A stretch of 64,000 nucleotides of DNA from Candidatus Aramenus sp. CH1 (GCA_022678445.1 JALBWU010000004.1:160070-224069), one strand, 5' to 3'. Shown: positions 49,743-58,602, numbered from the stretch's first letter. Program-made: numbers and translations. Notes: generated by a model from the letters alone, not told the origin.

Positions 49743-50869
49743 AATACCTCACGGCAGTCCCTCTCGCGTGTGGCGTAGGCGTGGAGGGCGCAGTGTAGGT
49801 CGTCAGACCACTGGGCATCAATGCCGTAACCACACTTCTCCCTCGGGTTCACAATTTTTGGGTAGTAGTCCCTCTCGCGTGTGGCGTAGGCGTGGAGGGC
49901 GCAGTGTAGGTCGTCAGACCACTGGGCATCAATGCCGTAACCACACTTCTCCCTCGGGTTCACAATTTTTGGGTAGTTGAGGTCGCTCTCGGCTATTACC
50001 AAGAGCCTCTTCCCGAGCTTGCCCTCAGCCTTCCTAACCTCGTCTGCTATCTCAGCTAGTATGTGTCTAGGCGACATGTCGAAAATGTTGGAGACTGAGT
50101 CGAGCCTCAGTCCGTCCACGTGGTACTCGTGGAACCAGTAGAGGGCGTTCTGCACTACGTAGTGCCTTACCTCGTCGCTCCACGCCTCGTCGAAGTTAAA
50201 AGTGGGTCCCCAAGGCGTTCTATACCTAGTTGAGAAGTAGGGGCCGAACTCCCCCAAGTAGTTACCCTCTGGGCCAACGTGGTTGTAGACCACGTCTAAG
50301 ATGACTCCGATACCCCTCTTGTGGGACTCGTTTACTAGAGCCTTAAGCCCCTGTGGGCCGCCGTAGCTGTTTTGCACCGCATAGAGCAAGACCCCGTCGT
50401 ACCCCCAGTTCCTACTCCCGGCGAATTGGGAGACGGGCATAAGCTCGATGGCAGTTATACCTAGGTCAGCCAAGTAATCTAACTTGCCTATAACTCCTTG
50501 GAAGTTGCCACTTTCGCTGAAGGTTCCAACGTGAAGTTCGTAGATCACGAGGGAGTTGATGTCCAGCCCCTTCCAGTCCTTGTCCTCCCAGTGGAACTCC
50601 TCGCACACCGCTTGCGAGGGACAGTGGACGCCCTCAGGCTGGAACCTGGACGCTGGGTCTGGCAATTCCTTCCCCTTGACCAGGTAGGCATACCTTTTTA
50701 CACCCTTGGTGACTAACGAGAAGTAACTCCTTTCCTCCCTTTCCATTTCCTCAACTCTCCTGTCATTGCCGTACAGAACCACGCTCAGCCTTTCGTGATA
50801 TGGTGCCCATACCCTTAGCCTTTCCTCTTCATCGAGGCAGTGGGCCCCTATGTCTAACCTCCACGTCAT
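49634..50869 (-). pseudogene. treZ: truncated treZ (maltooligosyltrehalose trehalohydrolase) with duplication and chimeric tail
   Basis: Still one open frame of 411 codons, but only the first 290 or so are authentic TreZ (usual length about 560). The N-terminal CBM48-like domain, the barrel motifs [10 protein letters not shown] and [11 protein letters not shown], the nucleophile Asp in VDGLRLDSV and the acid Glu in VIAESDLN are intact. A 37-residue unit then occurs twice in tandem, and the last 40 codons are the antisense strand of the tnpB fragment. The third catalytic Asp (NHDQ) and the C-terminal domain are lost. Function is very unlikely. TreZ released trehalose from TreY product. Confidence 0.88.
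49756..49977. repeat. exact 111 bp tandem duplication within treZ
   Basis: Units 49756-49866 and 49867-49977 appear identical. Because 111 is divisible by three the frame is kept, so the protein repeats 37 residues ([19 protein letters not shown] and the rest). The lack of differences suggests a recent event or gene conversion. Confidence 0.92.
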
Positions 50870-51049
50870 AACTTAAACAACGTTTCACTATATTTATTCT
50901 TTTGTAAAGTTTTGAGAGTTTTAAGGAACATATTAGTTAACTTTCGACCTAATTTCCCAGATTAAGTAAATAATTTCGTAATAACCTCTCCCCGTTTTAA
51001 TTCTTTTCGTATTAGAACTATATAGGACTATATATGATAGCCTATCTAT

Positions 51050-51098
51050 GTAGGTAAAGTATATATCCAATGGGGAGTGATAACTCTCGAGAAAGAAA
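51050..51098 (+). promoter_or_regulatory. promoter region of the phosphate-type MFS gene
   Basis: GTATATATCC at about 51058-51067 is a good TATA box about 35 bases before the ATG, leaving a short leader with GGGGAGTGA. Upstream (51010-51050) three similar CTATATA/CTATCTA blocks are spaced by about 12-18 bases, which could be operator repeats. Confidence 0.4.
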
Positions 51099-52502
51099 AT
51101 GCAACAACCTCCAAAATCGCCTTTCAAGGGTTTGGACGACCTCAAGCTGTCCTTTAACCACATAAAGATTTGGTACACAGCTGGAATGGGTTTTTTCACG
51201 GACGCGTACGACCTATTCATAATTGGGGCAATAACCGACATATTCGTTAACTACAAGATCCCGGGCTTTGCCTTGAACAACGTGGTAGAAGGGTTATTAA
51301 CGTCATCCGCGTTGGTCACAGCCATACTAGGGCAACTGGTCTTCGGCTTCTTGGCTGACAAGCTAGGGAGGAAAGCGGTCTACGGCGTCGAGGCGTCGTT
51401 GCTGACTTTAGGTGCGTTTCTTTCTGCCCTCTCGCCCAATATCTACTGGCTAATTGCCTTCCGTTCGCTGATGGGCTTTGGGATAGGGGGAGACTACCCA
51501 GTGTCGGCCACCATAATGAGCGAATACGCTAACGTAAAGGACAGGGGGAAGCTCATTGCGTTAGTCTTTGCAAACCAGGGGTTCGGTAGCCTAGCTGCTG
51601 TGGCAGTAGGAGCGATCTCGGCGTATAGCTTACCCCCAGAACTAGCGTGGAGAGTAATGGCGGCAGTAGGCGCTATTCCCGCAGCAACAGTGATCTACTT
51701 AAGGAGGAAAGTGCCGGAGACCCCAAGGTACGCAGCATTAGTAAAGGGTGATCTAGAGGAAGCCAAGAGGGCTGCATCTTTCCTCGGGGCAAAGCTGGAC
51801 ACAAGCAAGGTAGCGTCCAAGGACCTCACGGTAGGAGAGTTCCTCAGGAAGTACGGCCTAGTACTAATAGGCACTGCATTACCTTGGTTCCTCCTGGACA
51901 TAGCCTTCTACGGAACTGGCATATACTCCGGGCCAATAGTCACGTCGATCCTCGGCAAGCCGTCATCGGTGGGCTTTGAGATCGTAGAGCAAGGAGTCCC
52001 CTTCATGGTAGGGTTCTTCGGCTACTTCACCGCAGTTGCATTAATGGACAGGCTGGGGAGGAAGCTGATACAGATCCAGGGGTTTGTCGCCATGGCAGTA
52101 ATTTACGCCATAGTTGCAGCGGTAATGATAGCTTCAGGGAAGAAAGTCGAGGGCTTCTTAATACCAGCCTACTTGGTCTTTGCAGTGTATTCTTTGTCGT
52201 TCTTCTTCATAGACTTTGGTCCCAACACTACTACCTTCGTGTTGCCCGCTGAACTGTACCCGACTAGGTACAGGACTACTGGGCACGGGATCTCCGCGGC
52301 GTCAGGCAAGATGGGGGCAGCCATAACCACCTACTTGTTCCCGACGTTACTGAGCACTTACGGAGTGAAGCCGATACTAGAGGGTCTAGTAGTGCTGAGC
52401 TTAACGGGCGCCCTGGTGACAATGTTCTTCGTGAAGGAGCCCAGGCTGAAGAGCCTAGAGGAAGTTTCGGAAGAGGAAGTCGAAGTAAAGACAACTGCCT
52501 AA
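51099..52502 (+). CDS. MFS transporter, phosphate:H+ symporter-like
   Basis: A 12-helix MFS protein of 467 residues. The GFGIGGDYPVSATIMSEYA block near residue 130 is the signature of the phosphate:H+ symporter (Pho84-like) family. FLADKLGRKAVYG and ALMDRLGRKLIQ are the two MFS loop motifs, and PETPRY follows helix 6. It probably imports inorganic phosphate, but organic acid transport is also known in related archaeal proteins. ATG start. Confidence 0.8.
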   Translation: MQQPPKSPFKGLDDLKLSFNHIKIWYTAGMGFFTDAYDLFIIGAITDIFVNYKIPGFALNNVVEGLLTSSALVTAILGQLVFGFLADKLGRKAVYGVEASLLTLGAFLSALSPNIYWLIAFRSLMGFGIGGDYPVSATIMSEYANVKDRGKLIALVFANQGFGSLAAVAVGAISAYSLPPELAWRVMAAVGAIPAATVIYLRRKVPETPRYAALVKGDLEEAKRAASFLGAKLDTSKVASKDLTVGEFLRKYGLVLIGTALPWFLLDIAFYGTGIYSGPIVTSILGKPSSVGFEIVEQGVPFMVGFFGYFTAVALMDRLGRKLIQIQGFVAMAVIYAIVAAVMIASGKKVEGFLIPAYLVFAVYSLSFFFIDFGPNTTTFVLPAELYPTRYRTTGHGISAASGKMGAAITTYLFPTLLSTYGVKPILEGLVVLSLTGALVTMFFVKEPRLKSLEEVSEEEVEVKTTA

Positions 52503-52538
52503 ACTTTTTATCTCGTTTTCCCCTTTCTTACGTTGACC

Positions 52539-53165
52539 ATGGATCTAGGAGTGTTCTTGGCTTCCTTTGGGATAAGCCTCTTGGAGCTCTCCGAAGCGGG
52601 GGCTGTAGCGGTAATTTACAAAGGAGTATACAAAACCAACATGTCTTATGCTTACGCCCTGGCTGGCGTGCTAGCAGTCTTAGTGCCGACCTTCGTCTTG
52701 GGCAGGTTCTTGAGCTACCTTCCTATAGACTACGTGCTGGTGGTAGCTGGGGCCATATTGCTCTACTTCGGCTACAAACTACTTAGGAGCGCCAGACGTT
52801 CCTTGAAGAACGTCAAGAGGAAGCACGAGAAGGAGGAGAGGGAGAGCCTCGTGGTAGTGTTCACCGTGGCCGCAACGGAGGCATTCGAGGCCGCCCTCGT
52901 AGTCATATCCCTGATACCCCAGAGCTTTTCCTCCGCGCTCTTGGGCACAGCTTTAGCTTCCCTCCTAGTCATAGCACTGACATATGCCCTCAAGGCGAGG
53001 ATAATGAAGATAAGGGTACCCCAGCTCAAGCTAGTGCTCTCCGCCCTCCTCTTTAGCCTGGGCACTCTATGGCTCGGGGAAGTGGCGTTGGGAATAGACG
53101 AGGTCTACCTGCCCTTACTCTTCGTGGGATACCTAGGTCTCAACTACGCCCTGATCAAGCTCTAA
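52539..53165 (+). CDS. membrane protein with two E-containing helix repeats
   Basis: About 208 residues, six or seven membrane helices. Two internal half-repeats start alike: FGISLLELSEAGAVAVIY (residue 8) and FTVAATEAFEAALVVISL (residue 109), each with E-x-x-E on a helix. A basic loop (RRSLKNVKRKHEKEERES) separates them. The E-x-x-E helices recall metal-ion transporters such as FTR1, but the true REGxE motif is absent. Start ATG 52539; an upstream in-frame TTG at 52533 is possible. Its stop overlaps the end of the next, convergent gene. Confidence 0.65.
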   Translation: MDLGVFLASFGISLLELSEAGAVAVIYKGVYKTNMSYAYALAGVLAVLVPTFVLGRFLSYLPIDYVLVVAGAILLYFGYKLLRSARRSLKNVKRKHEKEERESLVVVFTVAATEAFEAALVVISLIPQSFSSALLGTALASLLVIALTYALKARIMKIRVPQLKLVLSALLFSLGTLWLGEVALGIDEVYLPLLFVGYLGLNYALIKL

Positions 53166-53971
53166 GAAAACCCGTTTATCACAACGGAGCCCAGTATGAG
53201 GGCCGTCCCCACCCACTGGAGCGGGTTCAGTCCTTGGTCGAATATTATCAGTGCCATTATTATTGTAAACACTGGTTCCAGCGCAGTTATAATGCTTGCA
53301 GTGATGGAGTCAGTGCTCCTCATCCCCTTGTAGAAGAAAAAGTAGGGTATGACAGTTGCGAAGACCCCTAAATACACTCCTCCAACCACGGAACTGAGCG
53401 TGACTGGGTACGCCAAGGAAAAGGAGACGAAGGGAAGCGACCAGAGGGACTGGGAGGCTATTATCTCCCAGTCGTTAAAGCCCTTCAGCTGAAGGAGCCT
53501 AGAGTACACTATGAGCAACGCGTAAGTCAGCCCGGAGGCCATCCCCAGTAATGTCTCTACCAAGTTTGGGGTACCCTCGTATATTAGGTAGAGGCCGACA
53601 ACCACTAGTGCAGAGGTGACCAGCTTTAAGGGCGAAGCCCTAGACCCTTCCGTCACCCTTGATATCAGGAAGACCCAAAGGGGAGCTGTGTAGAGGAGCA
53701 CTGCGGAGAGGGAGGGGCCGTCCACCGTGATAGTGTAAATGTAGGTTACGTAGAACACTGAGGCCACTAAGCCCATTAACGCCAACCACTTGTTGACCAT
53801 CCTTTTTGCCCTTACTAGGAAGATCACAATTACCGTTGCAGTGACTGAGCGGAAGAGGACCATGGAGAAGGCGTTGGCGTGCCTCTCGTAGAAGAACTCC
53901 GTGGCAATGCCTATTGTACCCCAGAAGAAGGAGGAGAGGACTAGGTCTATGAAGCCCTTCTTCAGTCTCAC
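53162..53971 (-). CDS. EamA/DMT-superfamily transporter
   Basis: A 269-residue protein with ten hydrophobic helices arranged as two EamA repeats. The second-repeat signature is LGVFATVIPYFFFYKGMRSTDSITASIITALEPVFTIIMA (about 200-240), and the first repeat begins LVLSSFFWGTIGIATEFFY. Likely an exporter of amino acids or metabolites; the substrate is unknown. ATG start. Confidence 0.85.
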   Translation of the reverse strand: MRLKKGFIDLVLSSFFWGTIGIATEFFYERHANAFSMVLFRSVTATVIVIFLVRAKRMVNKWLALMGLVASVFYVTYIYTITVDGPSLSAVLLYTAPLWVFLISRVTEGSRASPLKLVTSALVVVGLYLIYEGTPNLVETLLGMASGLTYALLIVYSRLLQLKGFNDWEIIASQSLWSLPFVSFSLAYPVTLSSVVGGVYLGVFATVIPYFFFYKGMRSTDSITASIITALEPVFTIIMALIIFDQGLNPLQWVGTALILGSVVINGFS

Positions 53972-54054
53972 AAAGAAAAGAGCAGTGTCCGGTCTTTAAA
54001 AAATTAGGCAAATGGACCTCGGGGGGAGAAACTTGATTGCCTCCGAAAGGCACG

Positions 54055-54474
54055 CTAGATCTTCTTTTCTATCCTGTAAAGCCTCACGGCCTCGTTGAGG
54101 TTCTTGGTGAACCCCTTCACCCTGTTCCTCAGTATCCTGGACGTGACAAAGTTTAACGGCACTTCCACGTCTACCTCCATGTCCACTAGGCCATGCCTTT
54201 CCTTGAACATCACTATCCCCCACCTGTGTTCGGCAAAGTCGGTCACGTTGATTACGTATTTTACTGAGTGGGTCGACCTTAGGACGCTTGTGATGTACAC
54301 AACCAAGTTAAATGGAAGGTAAAACAAGCCCCTCAGAGGTATCTCCACCTTGTACCATGTGTCCCATTTCTCAACGCTAGCTTCGAACATGTTCTTGAAC
54401 ACAAAAACCGGGTCGGAAAGAGCGTAGATGACAGAGTCTCCGTGGTCGTGTTCAATCAAGCGTCTGATTTTCAT
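54055..54474 (-). CDS. SRPBCC-fold-like protein
   Basis: A 139-residue protein. Its pattern of beta strands (HDHGDSVIYALSDP, WYKVEIPLRG, STHSVKYVINVTDF, WGIVMFKERHGLVDMEVDVEVPL) ending in a long helix fits a START/SRPBCC lipid-binding fold. No closer family assignment. It may be related to the SRPBCC fragment at 49128. ATG start with an A/T-rich TATA region upstream. Confidence 0.55.
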   Translation of the reverse strand: MKIRRLIEHDHGDSVIYALSDPVFVFKNMFEASVEKWDTWYKVEIPLRGLFYLPFNLVVYITSVLRSTHSVKYVINVTDFAEHRWGIVMFKERHGLVDMEVDVEVPLNFVTSRILRNRVKGFTKNLNEAVRLYRIEKKI

Positions 54475-54983
54475 ACCATAGAGTTGTTTTACATTTATTT
54501 AATCTTAACGTATATTTTTTCTATAGTTTAAAAAGTCCTATATATTCTATATAGAGAAGACGATCCATAAACGGGGGAAAGGTAGTTCAAAGTTAGAACA
54601 AGGGAAAAGCGTCTCTCAGGGGATTTTCGAAGGGGTAGTAGGACGTTTAAGCCTCTTGGTGTTTTACAACGTCTACTACAAACCCTTAAGACTCAAGGAT
54701 ATCTTGGACTCTTTCACTCTCCCCCATTGGCAATGGCCCGCCATATGCCAATGCCACACGTCATAAGGTTGTAAGGTCACTTGTACTTTATTCGCGCAAG
54801 GCTATTAACGGTAACAAATGTCCTAATTAGTACCGCTGAGTAAACTCTTCGCCTCGGCACTTAGGCCTTATAGAGCACATGACAGGGCATGGAGCTCTCA
54901 TGCCTTACGATAACGCGTGGAAAGCCGTTAGACCTCTACGGTTCGAATAGATTTAATAATAATCTTTCGCGAGAGTTAATTTT
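54475..54983. other. 500 bp region without an intact gene
   Basis: Contains an A/T-rich promoter-like stretch (54490-54560), a plus-strand open stretch without a start codon from about 54530 to 54764 (reading GIFEGVVGRLSLLVFYNVYY, then KPLRLKDILDSFTLPHW), a strong inverted repeat at 54725-54753, and a second open stretch (HLGLIEHMTGHGALMPYDNAW) ending near 54950. It looks like the remains of a gene or insertion sequence, unidentified, or the site of a structured RNA. Confidence 0.4.
54725..54753. repeat. 13 bp inverted repeat (hairpin)
   Basis: CATTGGCA and TGCCAATG enclose ATGGC, CC and GCCAT plus one unpaired A. The arms are 13 bp with one bulge and no mismatch, so a stable hairpin or cruciform is possible. 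It is not next to a gene end. Confidence 0.6.
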
Positions 54984-55292
54984 GTGATTTGCCCGTATTA
55001 TAGTAATGGATATTGTAACTCTCCTATTGCACCTAAAAAGGACGTCACGTCTCGCCTTTGCTTCTCCAACTTTAGGAAGTGCCAGTACTTCGGTGAGGTA
55101 ATAGAAGTTAAGGAGCTAAACTTGAGGCAAAAGGTTAAGAGCGACTGCCCCTATTTCCTCCTCAAGGATCAAGGTGGAGAATACGTGCCCTTCTGTAAGG
55201 TTCTGAACTTTAGGATAACGGAGAGCCAGGCTGCTAACTGTAGCCTGCACTGGCAGAGCTGTCCTTTAAGGGAGTTGGCAGAGGCAGGCTAA
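54984..55292 (+). CDS. small Cys-rich protein
   Basis: A 102-residue protein with nine cysteines in two similar halves: CPYYSNGYC ... LCFSNFRKC (residues 3-33) and CPYFLLKDQ ... FCKVLN ... NCSLHWQSC (residues 55-93). Both halves begin with CPY followed by an aromatic residue. The spacing suggests two metal sites, Fe-S or zinc. Family not recognised. GTG start about 25 bases after TTTAATAATAA, so probably leaderless. Confidence 0.65.
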   Translation: MICPYYSNGYCNSPIAPKKDVTSRLCFSNFRKCQYFGEVIEVKELNLRQKVKSDCPYFLLKDQGGEYVPFCKVLNFRITESQAANCSLHWQSCPLRELAEAG

Positions 55293-55398
55293 CTTTCACC
55301 ACGAGGTTACCTAACTGGAGACAGGGGAGCCGTTAAAATCTGTAGGCGAGTTCGTGAGCCAACCTTCCTATTAGCTCAGCGAAAAGAGCCCTGGTAGC

Positions 55399-56481
55399 TC
55401 AGCTCCACTTTATCACCGTCTTTATCTCCCCAGACGGCTTCTTCATGAGCACCTCAGTTGCCTGCTCTGGACTAACAACGCTGGTGATCATCTTGCTCAA
55501 GAGCCCTCCGTATCTCTCCTTCCACATGGTAAGGTAGTTCACGGCCTCAGCGAAGTACTCCTTGCTGGCGTTGACGCTCCCTACCACCGCGATGTTGCTC
55601 TCCACTATTGACGTCACGAGTTCAGCGTCTATCTTGGCAGAGTCGTTTGAGGACGTGCCAAATAGCACTAAGATGCCGTTCTTGTTCATCTTGCCCAAGA
55701 GCGGGATAAATGCTGAGGGATATCCGCTAGTGTCGACGACGACGTCTGCTTTGGGTAGCTCCGTGTATCCCTTTGACGTATTGTAGAAGGTTGCGCCTAT
55801 TGCCTCCGCTATAGCGCTTTCGGCCGGTGAGGGGTCCCTCCTGTTTAACATGTAAACGTTGAACCCGTAGGTAGCAAACATCAGTGAAAAGAATGTACCA
55901 ATGGGGCCAGTGCCAACGACGAACGCGTTTCTGCACTCGTAGCTGGAGTCCCCGCAGGTCCACAACATCCTCTTCTGTATGTGCATCACCTGCCCCGCTG
56001 CCTTTACCACGTTGGACAGGGGCTCGGTGAGGACAGCTACATCAGCTATTGCCCTCGGTACCTTGACCAGGTAGGAAGCGCTGTCCACGAACTCCTCCCT
56101 CATGAAGCCGTTGAGCCCTCTTATTCCAGCCTCCACGAAGTTGCCCGTCTCGCAGAAGTCCTGCCTGCCTATCCTGCAGTTTAAGCAAACCCCGCACCCC
56201 CTCCTGACAACGGGTACCACTAGGTCCCCCTTCTTCAAGTGAGTGACCCCTTCACCTACCTCTTTCACCACGCCCAAACCCTCGTGTCCCAGGATGAGCT
56301 CTCCGGAGTTGTCTGGGGGCTTCGCGAAGGTTATCTTACCGCCCACTATCCCTCTGTCGGTACCGCAGATCCCCGTGTACAACGTCCTTACCCTCACCCT
56401 TCCGGGGAGGACAGGCTCGTGTAGGTCTACGTCCTTAACTTCAGCGCCGATGTTAGGAGGCCTTACAACTATTGCTTTCAT
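55399..56481 (-). CDS. glucose (aldose) 1-dehydrogenase
   Basis: A zinc MDR-family dehydrogenase of 360 residues, oxidising glucose/galactose to lactones at the head of the branched Entner-Doudoroff pathway. Catalytic zinc ligands: Cys39 (GICGTD), His66 and Glu67 (LGHEG). The structural zinc lobe is RRGCGVCLNCRIGRQDFC (about 92-109). The Rossmann motif is VVGTGPIGTFF near 188. It closely follows the Sulfolobus glucose dehydrogenase layout (GFMREEF and WTCGDSSYECRN). ATG start. Confidence 0.9.
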   Translation of the reverse strand: MKAIVVRPPNIGAEVKDVDLHEPVLPGRVRVRTLYTGICGTDRGIVGGKITFAKPPDNSGELILGHEGLGVVKEVGEGVTHLKKGDLVVPVVRRGCGVCLNCRIGRQDFCETGNFVEAGIRGLNGFMREEFVDSASYLVKVPRAIADVAVLTEPLSNVVKAAGQVMHIQKRMLWTCGDSSYECRNAFVVGTGPIGTFFSLMFATYGFNVYMLNRRDPSPAESAIAEAIGATFYNTSKGYTELPKADVVVDTSGYPSAFIPLLGKMNKNGILVLFGTSSNDSAKIDAELVTSIVESNIAVVGSVNASKEYFAEAVNYLTMWKERYGGLLSKMITSVVSPEQATEVLMKKPSGEIKTVIKWS

Positions 56482-56631
56482 ACTAATACTTTAGTAACTG
56501 CGTTTAAAAAAGCCTAGCGGAAAGGTTTTAAAAACCTACTTCCTAATAATAACTTTCGAGTCTTGACCGCCCAAAATATCGGGTATTATTAAGTGCAAAC
56601 TCAAAAAAGGTTTTACTAGAAGGAGTAATTT

Positions 56632-58602
56632 GTGTATTTTGCCTTTATCAAGGACAACAAGAAGCTGGTGTACAAGAACGGTGTCGTGGAGGAGTACGAC
56701 GACAAGCTAAAGGTAAAGGACGAGGTAATAGGCTACGTCCTTGCGCCCCAGGGAGACAAGCTCAAGCAGACCAAGGTTCCGGTCTACGACTGTAGCAAGG
56801 TCAACTTCTCGGGCACTTTGAAGGCAAAGGCTGACGGCTTTTACGTGTTTGAGTCCCCGGACGCCCTCTGCCTTTACTTTGGCTCTCTTTATAGAGAGAT
56901 AATAGGCTATAGGTACGACATAGTCTCCGGGAGGCCAATAGTGAAGGGAGACAGGGATGCGCTCGTGAGGAACATGGACTCATACGAGGTCATCCAGTTC
57001 GCAGTCAAGAACTATTCCAACGACCCGGAGGTGCTTAGGAACGCGGTAATAGGGCTTACTAAGTTGGGGAAGTGCGATGAGGCCATATCCATCTACTCCT
57101 CCTTGGACAAGAAGTACCCGGAGGAGTCCTTGGCAGTAGCCGAATGCTACGAGAAGATCGGGAAGGAACTTGAGGCCCTGAAGATATACTCCTTCTTCTC
57201 TGAGGAGAAGTACAGGGAGCTCGAGGCGAAGCTGAGGGAGAGGGTGGACAACCTCATAGTACAGTACAACCAGACCAACAACGTGAAACCCCTGTTGGAC
57301 GCCCTAGAGGTCCTCCCTACATACGACGCTTCTGCCGTGAAGCTGGGCTGGCACTACTTGAAGAGGAAGAACTGGGAAGAGGCAGTAAAGTACTTTGAGG
57401 AGGCAGTTAAGAGGTCAAACAGCTTCCAGAACCTCCTCATGTTGGCAAACGCCTACGTTAAGAAGGGGGAATACAAGAGGGCCTTTGACCTAATCAACAA
57501 CGCTGAGAAGATAAGGAGGACCGCTTACTCCGCGTACTTGAAGGGCCTGGCTTTGGAGGGGTTGAACGCGTCAAAGAACGCGGAGAAGGAGTTCGTCTAC
57601 GCGTGTAAGGAAGGGGTGGTAGAGGCTTGCGACAAGGTAGACCCTGGAAAGGTCTACTCCCCTAAGGAGTTCTCCCCAGAACAGTGGCTAGGCTACGTGC
57701 TCTACGGCTACGAGGTGAAGTCTATCATTGGCAACGGGGGAATGGGCTACGTACTCATGGTGGAGAAGAACGGTAAGAGGTACGCCATGAAGATAATGAA
57801 GAAGGAGTACAGGTTCTCTGAGATGCTCTACGAGGTCGCAAAGATGCAGGAGATATCCAAGGGCTCCCGCTACGTTGTCAGGATACTTTCGAGCTTCATA
57901 GACGAGAACTGGTCCGACTACTTCTCCTCCCCTCCAGCAATAGTGATGGAGTACATGGAGGGGGGAGACTTGAGGAGCGTCTTGGTCAGTGACGAGTACT
58001 TGAGCTTGAGGCACTCCGTGAAGTGGCCAGAGGTGGTGGCGGTTATCTTCAGCAAGGTAGCTCAGGGAGTCATCCACATGCACAAGGAGGGGTACGTTCA
58101 CTGCGACATAAAGCCTTCAAATATCCTCTTCACCTCGAAGTTGCCCAAGTACGGTGAAGAGGCCCTAAACGCTGTGCTCAACGAGGAGGTCACGCCAAAG
58201 CTCTCTGACCTAGGTAGCGCAGTAAAGCTTGGGGTGCCGGTAGTACACTATACACCCTACTACGCACACCCCGTGCAAAGGTTCGGGAATAGAGCTGACT
58301 ACTCTATGGACGCCTACTCCTTTGTGGTCTCGCTGTACGTGGCCCTTACAAACAACTTCCCGTTCCCCGAGTGGTTGGAGAGGGAAATAGAGGACGCTGT
58401 CACTAACTCCCAGGCTAGGGAACATGCTTTGAGGGACTTCTATAACGCGGAGCCCAGGATGGACTACGTACCCAGCGAGTACAGGTGGCTGATAGAGAAG
58501 GGGTTAAGGGGGGAGCTTACTATGGAAGAGATAGCCAGGGAACTTAGGAACATAGCCACCGCGGTGTACGGTATAGATTACAACGTCCTTGCGGTGGTCT
58601 GA
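56632..58602 (+). CDS. TPR-containing Ser/Thr protein kinase
   Basis: A 656-residue protein. Residues 1-115 form a beta-rich unknown domain; 120-345 are helical TPR-like repeats (YEVIQFAVKNYSND, LAVAECYEKIGKELEALKIYS, WEEAVKYFEEAVKRSNS); 360-640 is a eukaryotic-like kinase. The Gly loop is IIGNGGMGYVL (366-376), the ATP Lys K387 (YAMKIMK), the catalytic loop HCDIKPSN (490-497, Cys instead of the usual Arg) and the metal site DLG (526-528). All essential Asp and Lys residues remain, so it is probably active. Crenarchaeal TPR-kinases act in signalling. GTG start after AGAAGGAG, a ribosome binding site. Confidence 0.85.
   Translation: MYFAFIKDNKKLVYKNGVVEEYDDKLKVKDEVIGYVLAPQGDKLKQTKVPVYDCSKVNFSGTLKAKADGFYVFESPDALCLYFGSLYREIIGYRYDIVSGRPIVKGDRDALVRNMDSYEVIQFAVKNYSNDPEVLRNAVIGLTKLGKCDEAISIYSSLDKKYPEESLAVAECYEKIGKELEALKIYSFFSEEKYRELEAKLRERVDNLIVQYNQTNNVKPLLDALEVLPTYDASAVKLGWHYLKRKNWEEAVKYFEEAVKRSNSFQNLLMLANAYVKKGEYKRAFDLINNAEKIRRTAYSAYLKGLALEGLNASKNAEKEFVYACKEGVVEACDKVDPGKVYSPKEFSPEQWLGYVLYGYEVKSIIGNGGMGYVLMVEKNGKRYAMKIMKKEYRFSEMLYEVAKMQEISKGSRYVVRILSSFIDENWSDYFSSPPAIVMEYMEGGDLRSVLVSDEYLSLRHSVKWPEVVAVIFSKVAQGVIHMHKEGYVHCDIKPSNILFTSKLPKYGEEALNAVLNEEVTPKLSDLGSAVKLGVPVVHYTPYYAHPVQRFGNRADYSMDAYSFVVSLYVALTNNFPFPEWLEREIEDAVTNSQAREHALRDFYNAEPRMDYVPSEYRWLIEKGLRGELTMEEIARELRNIATAVYGIDYNVLAVV

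Noticed and set aside
49756..49977. Possible CRISPR-like repeat array
   Set aside because: Only two units of 111 bp with no spacers, and they encode treZ. It is a simple tandem duplication.
49732..49980. Plus-strand frame with two identical 35-residue repeats (Arg/Ser/Gly-rich)
   Set aside because: It is the antisense of the 111 bp duplication within treZ. The composition is not protein-like, and the minus strand encodes clear TreZ.
55375..55400. tRNA-like GGTAGCTCAGC near the end of the glucose dehydrogenase gene
   Set aside because: No acceptor, anticodon or T stem can be formed around it. The match is chance.
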